A DNA stretch of 64,000 nucleotides. It comes from an uncultured Rhodospirillales bacterium. Lineage in GTDB: Bacteria; Pseudomonadota; Alphaproteobacteria; Acetobacterales; Acetobacteraceae. Position numbers and translations under genes: made by a program. The stretch is taken from positions 1 to 64,000 of the forward strand of contig CAIMSN010000018.1 of the NCBI GenBank assembly GCA_903844135.1, given 5' to 3'. Under the pieces are notes generated by a model. That model did not search any database, had not been told where the DNA came from, and saw only the letters and a list, made by a program, of their open reading frames with translations. This document shows, piece after piece, positions 1 through 8,812 of this stretch. Position 1 is the stretch's first letter. Every line of letters begins with the position of its first letter.

Positions 1-947
1 TGTCCGACCGCCTCCATCTTCTGGCTCTGGCGCAGCGCCTCCTCGGTATGGCGGAGCACCGCCTCCGCCTCCTGCTCCGCGGTGACGTCGCGGCCGAGCG
101 CGTAGATCAGCCCGTTGGACGCGGTGGCGGTCCAGGACAGCGAGCGGTAGGTGCCGTCGGCGTGGCGCATCCTGACGCCGAGCCGTCGCAGGCTCTCGCC
201 GCGCAGCAGACCGGCGACGCCCTGTTCGAGGATCTGGCGCTGCGCCGGATGCACCAGCGCCAGCGGATCGCCGCGCCTGACCTGTGCGGCCGAATAGCCG
301 AGCACGCCGATCCAGGCCGGGTTGGCGGCGATCACCCGGCGGTCGGCGTCGATCACCACCATCAGATCCTGGCTGAGCATCCACATCTGGTCGCGCTCGC
401 GGGTGCGCGCATCGACCTGCGCCTCGAGCGTGTCGTTGATCCGGCGGAGCGCCTGCTCCAGCATTTCCCGGTCGGTCACGTCCTGGGTGACGCCGACGAA
501 GCGCACGCAGCGCCGCTCGTCGAACAAAGCGCGACCGAAACTGACCACCCAGCGCTGCCTGCCGTCCGACGGACGATGGATACGGTAGGAGCGGCGGAAC
601 GGGCCATAAGCCGGGTCGTGCAGCGCGTCGGCGATCGCGGCCTCCAGGCCGGCGCGATCGTCGGGATGCACCAAAGCGAGGAACCCGGCCGCATCCGGCG
701 GCCCGCCGCGATCGCGGTCGACGCCGAAGATCAGATACTGGTTGTCGTCCCAGAACCGCACGCCGGTGACCATGTCGTGGTCCCAGCGCCCGAGCCCGGC
801 CTGGCGGATCGCCAGCCAGAGCGCCGCATCGGTATCGGCCGGAAACGCATCCCGGCGCAGCCGCTCGATCGCGCGTTCCTGCTCGGCCACCAACACCCGC
901 AACCGGTCCAGCTCGGACGGATCGTCGGTGCTTGTCTCTCCGCTCAT
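1..947 (-). CDS. PAS-domain sensor histidine kinase, C-terminal part beyond the window
   Basis: Membrane-free sensor kinase that would autophosphorylate on histidine and pass the phosphate to a response regulator. The frame opens with ATG at 947 (MSGETSTDDPSELDRLR) and runs off the left edge after 315 codons. A short coiled-coil-like start is followed by a first PAS region (about residues 40-150, ending FVGVTQDVTDRE), a linker with DARTRERDQMW, and a second PAS (about 170-285, ending ALGRDVTAEQEAE). The last visible residues, ALRQSQKMEAVG, are the usual lead-in to a HisKA dimerisation helix. The same lead-in occurs in the complete LOV kinase at 13697-16300, so a similar HisKA/HATPase and perhaps a receiver should follow. 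The phosphoacceptor His is not visible. Signal unknown. Confidence 0.85.
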   Translation of the reverse strand, partial: MSGETSTDDPSELDRLRVLVAEQERAIERLRRDAFPADTDAALWLAIRQAGLGRWDHDMVTGVRFWDDNQYLIFGVDRDRGGPPDAAGFLALVHPDDRAGLEAAIADALHDPAYGPFRRSYRIHRPSDGRQRWVVSFGRALFDERRCVRFVGVTQDVTDREMLEQALRRINDTLEAQVDARTRERDQMWMLSQDLMVVIDADRRVIAANPAWIGVLGYSAAQVRRGDPLALVHPAQRQILEQGVAGLLRGESLRRLGVRMRHADGTYRSLSWTATASNGLIYALGRDVTAEQEAEAVLRHTEEALRQSQKMEAVG

Positions 948-1011
948 ACCCCAGCAAATCAACCGCCCGCCCAACCCCCGTCAAGCGCTTTCGCAGCTTG
1001 CGGGCCCCCCA

Positions 1012-1179
1012 GGAGACCGTTTGGAAACGTGTCCTGGCGAGTCAGAGGCGGCGCGGAGCGACGCCGGCCGCGGATGACCGCGAACGCGCGTTTACACACA
1101 ATCTCCAGATCAGACCGGGAGACCGTTTGGAAACGTGTCCTGGCGAGTCAGAGGCGGCGCGGAGCGACGCCGGCCGCGG
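1012..1179. repeat. Two 62-bp direct repeats, 106-bp period, in the kinase upstream region
   Basis: Two identical 62-bp copies lie at 1012-1073 and 1118-1179; both begin GGAGACCGTTTGGAAACG and end GACGCCGGCCGCGG. The first is followed by GGATGACCGCGAACGCGCGTTTAC, in substance repeated in diverged form at about 1249-1271 (GGATGGCCGCCAGGGCGCGTTTAC), so there are traces of a third unit. The whole gap 948-1280 (333 bp) between the kinase start and the SDR stop is made of this material and holds no convincing gene; short frames through it simply read the repeat twice. Confidence 0.85.
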
Positions 1180-1280
1180 GTGAATCGCGAGCACGGGAGC
1201 GGAGCGGCCTGGATGGCCGCGAGCACCGGAGCACAGCGGTTCGCCCGCGGATGGCCGCCAGGGCGCGTTTACGAACGGTC

Positions 1281-2060
1281 TCAGGACATGATGAGGCCAC
1301 CATCGACGTTGATCGTCTGCCCGGTGATGTAGGCGGCGTCGGGTCCGGCGAGGAACGAGACCAGGCCGGCGACGTCGTCGCCCTGCCCGGCCCGGCCCAT
1401 CGGGATGTTGCGCACCCATTCGGCCATCAGTTCGCCGGGCGCGTAGTCGCCGAGCAGCTTGCCCCAGGCCTGGTCGTTGTAGGCCCACATGTCGGTCTCG
1501 ATGATGCCCGGACAGAAGGCGTTCACCGTGATCGATTCCTTCGCCACCTCCTTGGCCAGGCTCTGGGTGATGCCGATCACGCCGAACTTGCTGGCGGCAT
1601 AATGCGGGGTGAAGACGAAGCCCTGGCGTGCCTGGCCCGACGCGGTGTTGATCAGCCGTCCGCCGCCGCCATGCCGGCGGATGCGGGCGATCGCCTCCTG
1701 GCAGCACAGGAACACCCCCTTGGTGTTCACCGCCATCACCTTGTCCCAGTCCGCCTCCGGCAGATCCTCGATCCGGGCGATGGTGATGACCCCCGCGTTC
1801 TGCACCGAGATGTCGACGCGGCCGAACGCGCCTTCGGCGGCGTCGTACAGGCGGGCGACGTCGGCGGATTGCGTCACGTCGGCCTCGACCGCGATCGCTC
1901 GGCCGCCATCCGCCACGATCCGCGCCGCCACCTGCGTCACCGCCGCTTCGTTGGCGCTCAGCACCACCGCAGCGCCGTCCCTGGCCAGGCGCGCGGCGAT
2001 CGCGGCGCCGATGCCCCGGCTGGCGCCGGTGACGACCGCGACTTTTGCTTCGAGACTCAT
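1281..2060 (-). CDS. SDR-family polyol/sugar dehydrogenase
   Basis: NAD(P)-dependent short-chain dehydrogenase of 259 aa, classical size. Visible: the nucleotide-binding TGASRGIG near residue 11, NAG at about 89, catalytic Ser in NTASG, catalytic YAASK, and the C-terminal GQTINVDGG typical of polyol dehydrogenases and acetoacetyl/diacetyl reductases. It is the last gene of the nine-gene operon that starts at 10593. Its ATG overlaps the stop of the SorC-type regulator by 4 nt (ATGA), so the two are translationally coupled. In this context it probably interconverts a polyol and a ketose used by the kinase and transketolase upstream. The substrate cannot be read from sequence; 2,3-butanediol- or galactitol-type activity are alternatives. 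Confidence 0.88.
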   Translation of the reverse strand: MSLEAKVAVVTGASRGIGAAIAARLARDGAAVVLSANEAAVTQVAARIVADGGRAIAVEADVTQSADVARLYDAAEGAFGRVDISVQNAGVITIARIEDLPEADWDKVMAVNTKGVFLCCQEAIARIRRHGGGGRLINTASGQARQGFVFTPHYAASKFGVIGITQSLAKEVAKESITVNAFCPGIIETDMWAYNDQAWGKLLGDYAPGELMAEWVRNIPMGRAGQGDDVAGLVSFLAGPDAAYITGQTINVDGGLIMS

Positions 2061-3034
2061 GATGTTTCTCCTGGGCCCGGCGCTGCGTCGAGCCGCTGGG
2101 CGGTGAACTGGTCGGTGACCAGCACGTCGATCAGGCCGCCGCGCAGCAGCCCGAGCAGGGCGTCCTGCTTGCGCGCGCCGCCGGCCACCGCGACCACGCG
2201 GGGAATTGCCCGGAGCTGGTCGAGGGTGATGCCGATCACCCTGCCCTCGATCGGCGAGCGGATCGGCCGGCCGAAGCGGTCGAAGAAGTGCAGGCAGAAT
2301 TCACCCACCGCATCGAGCGCCACCAGCTCCTGCAGCTCCGCGCCGGTGAAGACGTTGCCGCTGTCGGCCAGCAGCTTCGACGGCTCGACCCCGCCGATGC
2401 CGACCAGCGCCATGGTGAGGCGGTCGAACTCGGCCAGCGTCGAGGCGACATAGGGCTCCGCCACCAGCACCTCGCGCGCCTCCACCGACCCGGCGACGCC
2501 CTGGGTGGCCAGCAGCATCGGCTCGGCGCCGGTCAGCCTGGCGAGACGGGTGGTCAGGGCGGTGGCATGACGCTGCACGCCGGGATTGCCCATGCCGCCC
2601 AGGATCTGCACCACGCGCGCCGCCTGAACGCGGCGGCTCGGATCGAGATTGTCGACCATGCGCAGCAGGCTCTCGCTCCAGGAGGAGATGCCGATGATCT
2701 CGCCGGGCTGCAGCGTCGCCTCGAGATATTGCGCCGCCGCCTCGCCGATGCGCGACAGGATCTGTTCCTCGCGATCCTCCGAACATTCCGCGACCACGAT
2801 CTCGGTCAGGCCGTAGCGCCGGGCGAGGCGCTCCTCGAGCTCGGGATAGGTGCCGGACGGCGCGTCGACGGTGATGCGGACCAGACCCTCCTCGCGCGCC
2901 CGCTTGAGAAGACGCGAGATGCCGGCCTGCGACACGCTGATCCGGCGCGCGATCTCGGACTGCGTCATCTCGTCGAGATGATACATGCGCGCCACCCGCG
3001 CGATCAGCCTGAGTTCGTCGGAACGGGCCATCAC
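2057..3034 (-). CDS. SorC/DeoR-family sugar-responsive transcriptional regulator
   Basis: About 325 aa. The N-terminal helix-turn-helix (residues about 20-55, MTQSEIARRISVSQAGISRL) is followed by a SorC-type sugar-phosphate-binding domain (EIIGISSWSESLLRMV, then VQILGGMG, and GIGGVEPS further on). Regulators of this family bind phosphorylated sugars and usually control the operon in which they lie. The start is GTG at 3034 or the adjacent ATG at 3031. It is embedded between the two SDR genes of a sugar/polyol operon and overlaps the downstream SDR by 4 nt. The obvious candidate target is the perfect palindrome at 10709-10730 ahead of the first operon gene. The effector is most simply the phosphoketose made by the FGGY kinase (inference). 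Confidence 0.9.
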   Translation of the reverse strand: MMARSDELRLIARVARMYHLDEMTQSEIARRISVSQAGISRLLKRAREEGLVRITVDAPSGTYPELEERLARRYGLTEIVVAECSEDREEQILSRIGEAAAQYLEATLQPGEIIGISSWSESLLRMVDNLDPSRRVQAARVVQILGGMGNPGVQRHATALTTRLARLTGAEPMLLATQGVAGSVEAREVLVAEPYVASTLAEFDRLTMALVGIGGVEPSKLLADSGNVFTGAELQELVALDAVGEFCLHFFDRFGRPIRSPIEGRVIGITLDQLRAIPRVVAVAGGARKQDALLGLLRGGLIDVLVTDQFTAQRLDAAPGPGETS

Positions 3035-3058
3035 ACTCCCCGGACGCGTCGTCCGTCC

Positions 3059-3823
3059 CTACCAGCAGCAGAAGCCGCCATCCACCAGCAGATCGACCCC
3101 GGTGCAGAACGACGCCGCCTTCGAAGACAGGAAGATCGCCGGACCGACCAGCTCGTCGACGCCGGCCATGCGGCCCATCGGCGTCTGGTCCTCGAACGCC
3201 TTGGTCTGGTGCACCATCTCCGGGCGGGTATTCATCGGCGTCGCGGTGTAGCCGGGGCTGATCGCGTTCACCCTGACGCCGCGCTGCGACCACTCCATCG
3301 CCAGGCTCTTGGACAGATGGATCACCGCCGCCTTGGACGAGTTGTAGTGCGCCTGCATCAGGCCGCGATTGACGATCACGCCGGACATCGAGGCGATGTT
3401 GACGATCGAGCCGCGTCCGGCGGCCAGCATCGCCCGCGCCTCCGCCTGGCAGGACAGGAACAGGCCGGTGACGTTGACGTCGTACATGCGCTGCCATTGT
3501 GCGCGCTCCATCGCCTCGGCGGGTGCCGCGTTGGCGATGCCGGCGCAATTCACCGCCACCGAAACGGTGCCGAGGGTCTCGCCGAGCGTGCGGATCGCGG
3601 CCTCGACCGACCCGTCCGCGGTCACGTCGCCGCGCAGCGCGAGGGCGCGACGCCCGAGGGCGGCGATCCTGTCCACCGTCGAGGCCAGGCCGGGACTGGA
3701 CTCGATGTCGAAGCAGCCGACATCGGCGCCGGCCTCGGCCAGGCCGACGGCGATGCGCTGGCCGATGCCGCTGCCGGCACCGGTGACGAAGGCGATCTCG
3801 CCGGAAAGGTCGAACAGATCCAT
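3059..3823 (-). CDS. SDR-family polyol dehydrogenase (arabinitol/xylitol/threitol type)
   Basis: 254-aa short-chain dehydrogenase. It shows TGAGSGIG near residue 14, NCAGIAN, catalytic Ser in NIASMSG, catalytic YNSSK, and the C-terminal tail LLVDGGFCCW. A tail of that kind is common in D-arabinitol, D-threitol and sorbose/mannitol-type SDRs. It follows the ABC ATPase gene by only 9 bp and precedes the SorC regulator by 24 bp on the same strand. I infer that it oxidises the imported polyol to the ketose acted on by the FGGY kinase. Presence of two different SDRs in one operon suggests two oxidation positions or two related substrates. Confidence 0.88.
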   Translation of the reverse strand: MDLFDLSGEIAFVTGAGSGIGQRIAVGLAEAGADVGCFDIESSPGLASTVDRIAALGRRALALRGDVTADGSVEAAIRTLGETLGTVSVAVNCAGIANAAPAEAMERAQWQRMYDVNVTGLFLSCQAEARAMLAAGRGSIVNIASMSGVIVNRGLMQAHYNSSKAAVIHLSKSLAMEWSQRGVRVNAISPGYTATPMNTRPEMVHQTKAFEDQTPMGRMAGVDELVGPAIFLSSKAASFCTGVDLLVDGGFCCW

Positions 3824-3832
3824 CGTGTTTTC

Positions 3833-5308
3833 CTAAGCCGTCGCCAGTTCCATGACCCTGACGTTGCTCGCCGCATCGCGCGGCAGCACGCCCATCTGCC
3901 GCCCGCGCGCCAGCACCATCACCGTGTGTGCCAGGCCGAGCACCTCCTCGAGATCCGACGACACCACGATCACCGCCATGCCGTCCGCGGCCAAGGCCGC
4001 GATCACGTCGTAGATCGCCGCGCGCGCGCCCATGTCGATGCCGCGGGTGGGCTCGTCGAGAATGAACACGCGCGGATTGCGCGCCACCCAGCGTGCGATG
4101 ACCACCTTCTGCTGGTTGCCGCCGGACAGCGACCGCGCGCTCTGTTCCGGCCGCCCCTTGACCCCGAGCCGCTGCACCAGCCCGGACGCGAACGCCGTCA
4201 CCGTCTCCGGCAACAGCCAGCCGCGCCGCGACAGGCGGTCGGCGTTGCCGAGGGCCAGATTGTCGGCGATCGAATGGTCCAGAACCACGCCCTGGCCCTT
4301 GCGGTCCTCCGGCACCAGGACGATGCCGCGCCGGATCGCCTCGTCCGGCCGTCCGAGACGCAGCGCGTCGCCATCGAGCGTGATGGTCCCCGACGCGACC
4401 GGATCGGCGCCGGCGATCGCCCGCACCAGTTCGGTGCGCCCGGCGCCGACGATGCCGGCGATGCCGAACACCTCGCCCGCGCGCACGGAGAATCCGATAT
4501 CGCGGAACGCGCCCGCCGCGGAGGTGAGCCCCTCGATGCGGATCACCGCACGGTCCGACGGCGGCCGCATCTCCGGGAAGATCCGGTCGATCGCGCGCCC
4601 GACCATGTCGCGCAGCAGGGTGCTGACCGGCACCTGGGCGGTATCGTGGGTCGCCACCAGATGGCCGTCGCGCAGCACCACCACCCGGTCGGCGATCTGC
4701 GCGATCTCCTCGAGACGGTGGCTGACATAGATGAACGATACGCCCTCCGCCTTGAGCCGGCGGATCTGGGCGAAGAGCTGCTGCGTCTCTGCCAGGCCCA
4801 GCGCCGCGGTCGGTTCGTCCAGGATCAGCAGCCGCGCGCCGAGCGTCAGCGCCTTGGCGATCTCGACCTGCTGCTGCGCCGCCACCGACAGGCCGCGCAC
4901 CGGCCGCGACGGCGACACGTCGAGGCCGAGCGCGCGCAGATGCTCGCCGGCGCGCCGGTTCATGAAGGCGCGGTCGATGGCGCCGTTGCGCATCGGCAGG
5001 CGTCCGACGAACACGTTCTCGGCGATCGACAGGTCCGGCAGCAGACGCATCTCCTGGTGGATCAGCCCCAGCCCGTGCCGGATCGCGTCGCCGGGCGAGG
5101 CGGGCGCGTAGGGCGCGCCCTCCCACGACATGGTCCCGCTGTCCGGCGGCGTCAGGCCGGAGACGATCGACGACAGGGTGGATTTCCCGGCGCCGTTCTC
5201 TCCCAGCAGCGCCACCAGCTCGCCGTCGCGCACGTCGAGATCGATGCCGTGCAGCACCGTGACCGCGCCGTAGCTCTTGGTGATGCCGCGCAGGGAGAGA
5301 CGGGCCAT
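3833..5308 (-). CDS. Sugar ABC transporter ATP-binding protein (CUT2, RbsA/MglA type)
   Basis: 491 aa with two fused ABC domains, the normal length for the ribose/galactose class. Domain 1 has Walker A GENGAGKST (about residues 36-44), a degenerate signature LSVAAQQQVEIAKAL and Walker B LLILDEPTAAL. Domain 2 has the altered Walker A typical of this class (GIVGAGRTEL), signature LSGGNQQKVVIARW and Walker B VFILDEPTRG. It powers the permease at 6331-7320 and works with the binding protein at 5327-6271; all three are adjacent in one operon. Cytoplasmic face of the inner membrane. Confidence 0.95.
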   Translation of the reverse strand: MARLSLRGITKSYGAVTVLHGIDLDVRDGELVALLGENGAGKSTLSSIVSGLTPPDSGTMSWEGAPYAPASPGDAIRHGLGLIHQEMRLLPDLSIAENVFVGRLPMRNGAIDRAFMNRRAGEHLRALGLDVSPSRPVRGLSVAAQQQVEIAKALTLGARLLILDEPTAALGLAETQQLFAQIRRLKAEGVSFIYVSHRLEEIAQIADRVVVLRDGHLVATHDTAQVPVSTLLRDMVGRAIDRIFPEMRPPSDRAVIRIEGLTSAAGAFRDIGFSVRAGEVFGIAGIVGAGRTELVRAIAGADPVASGTITLDGDALRLGRPDEAIRRGIVLVPEDRKGQGVVLDHSIADNLALGNADRLSRRGWLLPETVTAFASGLVQRLGVKGRPEQSARSLSGGNQQKVVIARWVARNPRVFILDEPTRGIDMGARAAIYDVIAALAADGMAVIVVSSDLEEVLGLAHTVMVLARGRQMGVLPRDAASNVRVMELATA

Positions 5309-5326
5309 GAGTGCCGACCTCCTCGC

Positions 5327-6271
5327 CTACGGGTGATGCGCGATGAACGGGGCGACGTTGGCCTTGGTGGCCAGGTCGGCGGATTGGAGCTGCTGCGCCG
5401 GCACGCTCTTGCCGGCGACCAGGTCGAGCGCGGTATCGACCGCGAGCCGGCCCATGAACTGCGATTTCTGCGCCATGGTCGCCGCCAGCGTGCCCTTCTG
5501 CACCGCCTTCAGCCCGGCGACGTCGCCGTCGAAGCCGACCACCATCACCGGATGGTCCAGGTTGGCGACCTTGACCGCCTGGGCGGCACCCAGCGCCAGA
5601 CCGTCGGCGCGGCCGAAGAACACGGTGATGTCGGGGTGGCGCTGCAGCATGTCCTGGGCGATCGAGAAGCCCTCGCTCTGCGACCATTCCTGGCTGGCCT
5701 GCTTGGCGATGACGCTCAGGCCCGGGCAGGCGGCCAGCGCCTCGGTGAAGCCCTTGTCGCGGTCCATTTCCGGGGTGGTGCCGATCTGGCCCTGGATGAT
5801 CGCCACCTTGCCCTTGCCGCCGGTCTGCTTGCAGACATAGTCGCCGAGCGTGTGCGCGGCGGCGACGCTGTCGGAGGCGATGAAGCTGGTGGCCGGCGCG
5901 TCCGGCGCGTTGCGGTCGACCGCCACCACCGGGATATGCGCCGCCTGCGCGGCGCGCACCGGCACGCCGGCGGCGGTGGCGCCGGCCGGGATGTAGATGA
6001 TCGCCTTGACGCCGCGGGTGATCAGATCCTGGATCTGATTGACCTGGGTGGCGCTGTCGCCGTGCGCGTCGACCACGATCAGGTCGACCCCCTTCGCCTT
6101 CGCCTCTGCGGTGGCGGCCTGCTTGATCTGGTTGAAGAAATCCGCCTGCAGGTTGGCGACCGCGAGACCGATCGCCGGCTTGGTCTGGGCGAACGCGGGG
6201 GCGAACGCGGGGGCCGCGCCGAGCAGCGAGGTGGCGGCGAGGCCGGCGACAAGAAAGCGTGTCCTGGACAT
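5327..6271 (-). CDS. Periplasmic sugar-binding protein (RbsB type)
   Basis: 314 aa. A cleavable signal peptide is evident (MSRTRFLVAGLAATSLLGAA, then an AFA-type cleavage region around residue 28). The mature part is a type I periplasmic binding fold: IGLAVANLQADFFNQIKQA at its start, then VDLIVVDAHGD, IPVVAVDRNAP and VMVVGFDGD. It should capture a sugar or polyol and deliver it to the CUT2 transporter encoded on either side. A 12-bp in-frame duplication near the cleavage region gives the repeated APAFAPAFAQ. The gene lies 18 bp upstream of the ATPase gene. Confidence 0.94.
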   Translation of the reverse strand: MSRTRFLVAGLAATSLLGAAPAFAPAFAQTKPAIGLAVANLQADFFNQIKQAATAEAKAKGVDLIVVDAHGDSATQVNQIQDLITRGVKAIIYIPAGATAAGVPVRAAQAAHIPVVAVDRNAPDAPATSFIASDSVAAAHTLGDYVCKQTGGKGKVAIIQGQIGTTPEMDRDKGFTEALAACPGLSVIAKQASQEWSQSEGFSIAQDMLQRHPDITVFFGRADGLALGAAQAVKVANLDHPVMVVGFDGDVAGLKAVQKGTLAATMAQKSQFMGRLAVDTALDLVAGKSVPAQQLQSADLATKANVAPFIAHHP

Positions 6272-6330
6272 GATGTTTCCCTTTTCTACGAACGATGCGG
6301 CAGCGTTGGTCGCCGCCTTTGGGCGAAGCG

Positions 6331-7320
6331 TCAGGCCTTGCGGCGCAGCGTGTCGAAGGTGACCGCGACCGCGATCACCACGCCGATCACCACCTGCTGG
6401 ATGAAGGGCGAGATGCCGACCAGATTGAGGCCGTTATGCAGCACGCCGATGATGAACACGCCGACCACGGTGCCGGCGATCGAGCCGATGCCGCCGGACA
6501 GGCTGGCGCCGCCGATCACCACCGCGGCGATCGCGTCGAGCTCGTAGCCGAGGCCGGCGGAAGGTTGCGAACTGTCGAGGCGCGCCGCCATCACCGCCGC
6601 CGCGACGCCGGCCAGCAATCCGGACGCGGCATAGACCGCGACGGTGAGCTTGCGCACCGGGATGCCGGCCAGGCGCGCCACCTCGGCGCTGCCGCCGATC
6701 GCGTAGAGCGACCGGCCGGTGGCGCGGTAGCGCAGGAACACCCAGGCGCCGAGCGACAGGGCGACGAACAGCCCGACCGTGGCTGAGAGGATGCCGAGAT
6801 GCCGCTCGGTGGCGAGCGCGGTGAACCAGTCCGGATAGCCGACCACCTGCTGGCCGTCGGTGGTGATGTTGGCCAGGCCGCGCGCCACCGACATCATCGT
6901 CAGGGTGGCGATGAAGGCCGGCAGGCGGGCCCGCGTCACCAGCAGGCCGTTGACGATACCGCAGAGCCCGCCGGTGAGGATGCAGAGCAGCAGGGCGAGC
7001 GGGAACGGAACGCCGTACTGCTGCGGCAGCCAGCCCAGCACCATGATCGACAGCGCCAGGATCGAGCCGACCGACAGGTCGATGCCGCCGATGATGATCA
7101 CCCCGGTCATGCCGAGCGCCAGGATGCCGAGCGTGGTGACCTGGTCGACCACGTTCAGCGCGTTGCGCAGCGTCAGGAACACGTTGGTGGTCAGCGCGAA
7201 CACCACGCAGAGCAGCACCAGGCCGATCAGCGGCCCTTGCGCGCCGCTCAGCAGCGACGCCAGCGAGCGCCTCCTGGCGGCGGGAATCGCCTTGGCGGAC
7301 AGCGCCGGCTGCAGGCTCAT
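6331..7320 (-). CDS. Sugar ABC transporter permease (RbsC type)
   Basis: 329 aa from MSLQPALSAKAIPA at 7320. Hydrophobic nearly throughout, with 8-10 predicted membrane segments. It carries the CUT2 permease hallmarks GGIDLSVGSILALS (about residues 95-108), a SARGLANITTDG loop and VVIGGASLSGGIGS, where the cytoplasmic coupling region lies. The reading frame extends far upstream, but the ATG at 7320 overlaps the stop of the kinase gene by 4 nt (ATGA), which fixes the start. Partners are the binding protein and ATPase immediately downstream. Confidence 0.94.
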   Translation of the reverse strand: MSLQPALSAKAIPAARRRSLASLLSGAQGPLIGLVLLCVVFALTTNVFLTLRNALNVVDQVTTLGILALGMTGVIIIGGIDLSVGSILALSIMVLGWLPQQYGVPFPLALLLCILTGGLCGIVNGLLVTRARLPAFIATLTMMSVARGLANITTDGQQVVGYPDWFTALATERHLGILSATVGLFVALSLGAWVFLRYRATGRSLYAIGGSAEVARLAGIPVRKLTVAVYAASGLLAGVAAAVMAARLDSSQPSAGLGYELDAIAAVVIGGASLSGGIGSIAGTVVGVFIIGVLHNGLNLVGISPFIQQVVIGVVIAVAVTFDTLRRKA

Positions 7321-8810
7321 CGGAGAGTCTCCCTGATCCGCCGGCTCGCGGCGCGCGCGACCGCGTCGTGCCAGCGGCGTTTGTCGGTGACTGGCCGGTC
7401 GTCGTCGTGCGCGGCCGGGTCGGCGCGCCGGTCGAACCGGTCGCGCGGGCGCGGCAGGACATCGAGATCGGCACGCGACCAGAGCCCGACCGAGAGCCCC
7501 GCCAGATGCGCGGCGCCAAGCGCCGACAATTCCGGCTCGCGCGCCCTCAGGATGGTGCAGCCGGAGCGGTCGGCCTGCATCTGCATCAGCCCGTCGCTGC
7601 GGGTGGCGCCGCCGTCGACGAACAGCGTGTCGACACGGCCGACGCTGTGCGCGATCGCCTCGACCAGATCGGCGACCTGGAACACCACGCTCTCCAGCGC
7701 CGCGCGCGCGAGCGAGGCGCGCGAGGTGCCGAGCGTGAGGTTGGTGAGCAGCCCGACCGCGTCGCGATCCCACCAGGGCGCGCCGAGACCGCCGAAGCCG
7801 GGCACCAGCACCACCCCGTCGCTGGAGGCGCCGAGGCCGGTCGCGACCAGCTCGGCGACCTCGATGCCGAGGATGCCGGCCAGCCAGCGCAGGGTGGCGC
7901 CGGCGGAGCGGATGTTGCCCTCCGCCGCATAGGATGGCGTCTCGGTCATCCAGCCGATGGTCAGGCACAGGCCGGCCCGCAGGTCCGCCGGCGCGTCGAT
8001 CAGTCCCATTACCGACGACCCGGTGCCGTAGGTCGCCTTGACCTGGCCTGGCGTCAGCGCGCCGTGGCCGAACAGGGCGGCATGGCTGTCGCCCAGCACC
8101 GCGCCGACCGGGGTTCCGTCCGCCAGCGGCGCCAGGCCGCGCACCGGCGGGAATGGCCCGGTCGAGGGCAGCACCCTGGGCAGGCAGGCGCGCGGCACCC
8201 CGAACAGCGCCAGCAGATCGTCGTCCCAGGCGACCGCATGCACGTCCAGCAACTGCGTGCGCGAGGCATTGCCCGCCTCGATCAGCGCCTCGCCGGACAG
8301 GCGGCTCAGCAGCCAGCTATCGACCGTGCCGAGGCACAGCTCGCCGGCCCTGGCGCGGATCCGGTCGGGATCATGGGTGTCGAGCAGCCAGCGCGCCTTC
8401 ACCGCGGAGAACATCGGATCGAGCGGCAGGCCGGAACGCGCCTGCACCAGCCGTTCGGCGTCGTCGGAGCGCAGCGCGTCGCACACCGCCGCACCGCGCT
8501 GGTCCTGCCAGGAGATCACCGGCGACAGCGCCCGGCCGCCGTCGCGTTCCCACAGCACCAGCGACTCGCGCTGCGTGCTGAACCCGACCGCGACCACCGC
8601 GGCGGCATCCTGCCCGTCCAGGCAGGCGGCGACGGCGGCGCGCACGCTGTCCCAGATCGCGTCGGCATCCTGCTCGACCCAGCCGGGCCGCGGGTGGGTC
8701 TCGCCGAGCGGCGCCGAACCGCGTGCGACGAAGCGGCCGCCGGCATCGACCAGGACGCATTTGGTGGCGCTGGTGCCCTGATCGATCGCGAGGACGGTGG
8801 ACCGGGGCAT
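7317..8810 (-). CDS. FGGY-family carbohydrate kinase
   Basis: 497 aa from MPRSTVLAIDQGTSATKCV. It shows the phosphate-1 loop DQGTSATK (about residues 10-17), GWVEQDADAIWDSV, STQRESLVLWERDGG and SWQDQR, which resemble glycerol kinase, and the C-terminal ATP-site region LFVDGGATRSDGLMQMQAD. Family members phosphorylate glycerol, xylulose, ribulose, erythritol or apulose. The gene sits 2 nt downstream of the transketolase C subunit and overlaps the permease. That context points to a ketose formed by an SDR, phosphorylated here and cleaved by the transketolase pair; the glycerol-kinase-like motifs do not by themselves settle the substrate. Confidence 0.93.
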   Translation of the reverse strand: MPRSTVLAIDQGTSATKCVLVDAGGRFVARGSAPLGETHPRPGWVEQDADAIWDSVRAAVAACLDGQDAAAVVAVGFSTQRESLVLWERDGGRALSPVISWQDQRGAAVCDALRSDDAERLVQARSGLPLDPMFSAVKARWLLDTHDPDRIRARAGELCLGTVDSWLLSRLSGEALIEAGNASRTQLLDVHAVAWDDDLLALFGVPRACLPRVLPSTGPFPPVRGLAPLADGTPVGAVLGDSHAALFGHGALTPGQVKATYGTGSSVMGLIDAPADLRAGLCLTIGWMTETPSYAAEGNIRSAGATLRWLAGILGIEVAELVATGLGASSDGVVLVPGFGGLGAPWWDRDAVGLLTNLTLGTSRASLARAALESVVFQVADLVEAIAHSVGRVDTLFVDGGATRSDGLMQMQADRSGCTILRAREPELSALGAAHLAGLSVGLWSRADLDVLPRPRDRFDRRADPAAHDDDRPVTDKRRWHDAVARAASRRIRETLR

Positions 8811-8812
8811 GG

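Noticed and set aside
2288-6547. A 1419-codon open frame on the plus strand opposite the sugar operon, and a similar long frame at 48-2453
   Set aside because: They lie antisense to well-supported genes, lack any recognisable domain and are rich in His, Arg, Asp and Gln, as expected of shadow frames in high-GC DNA.
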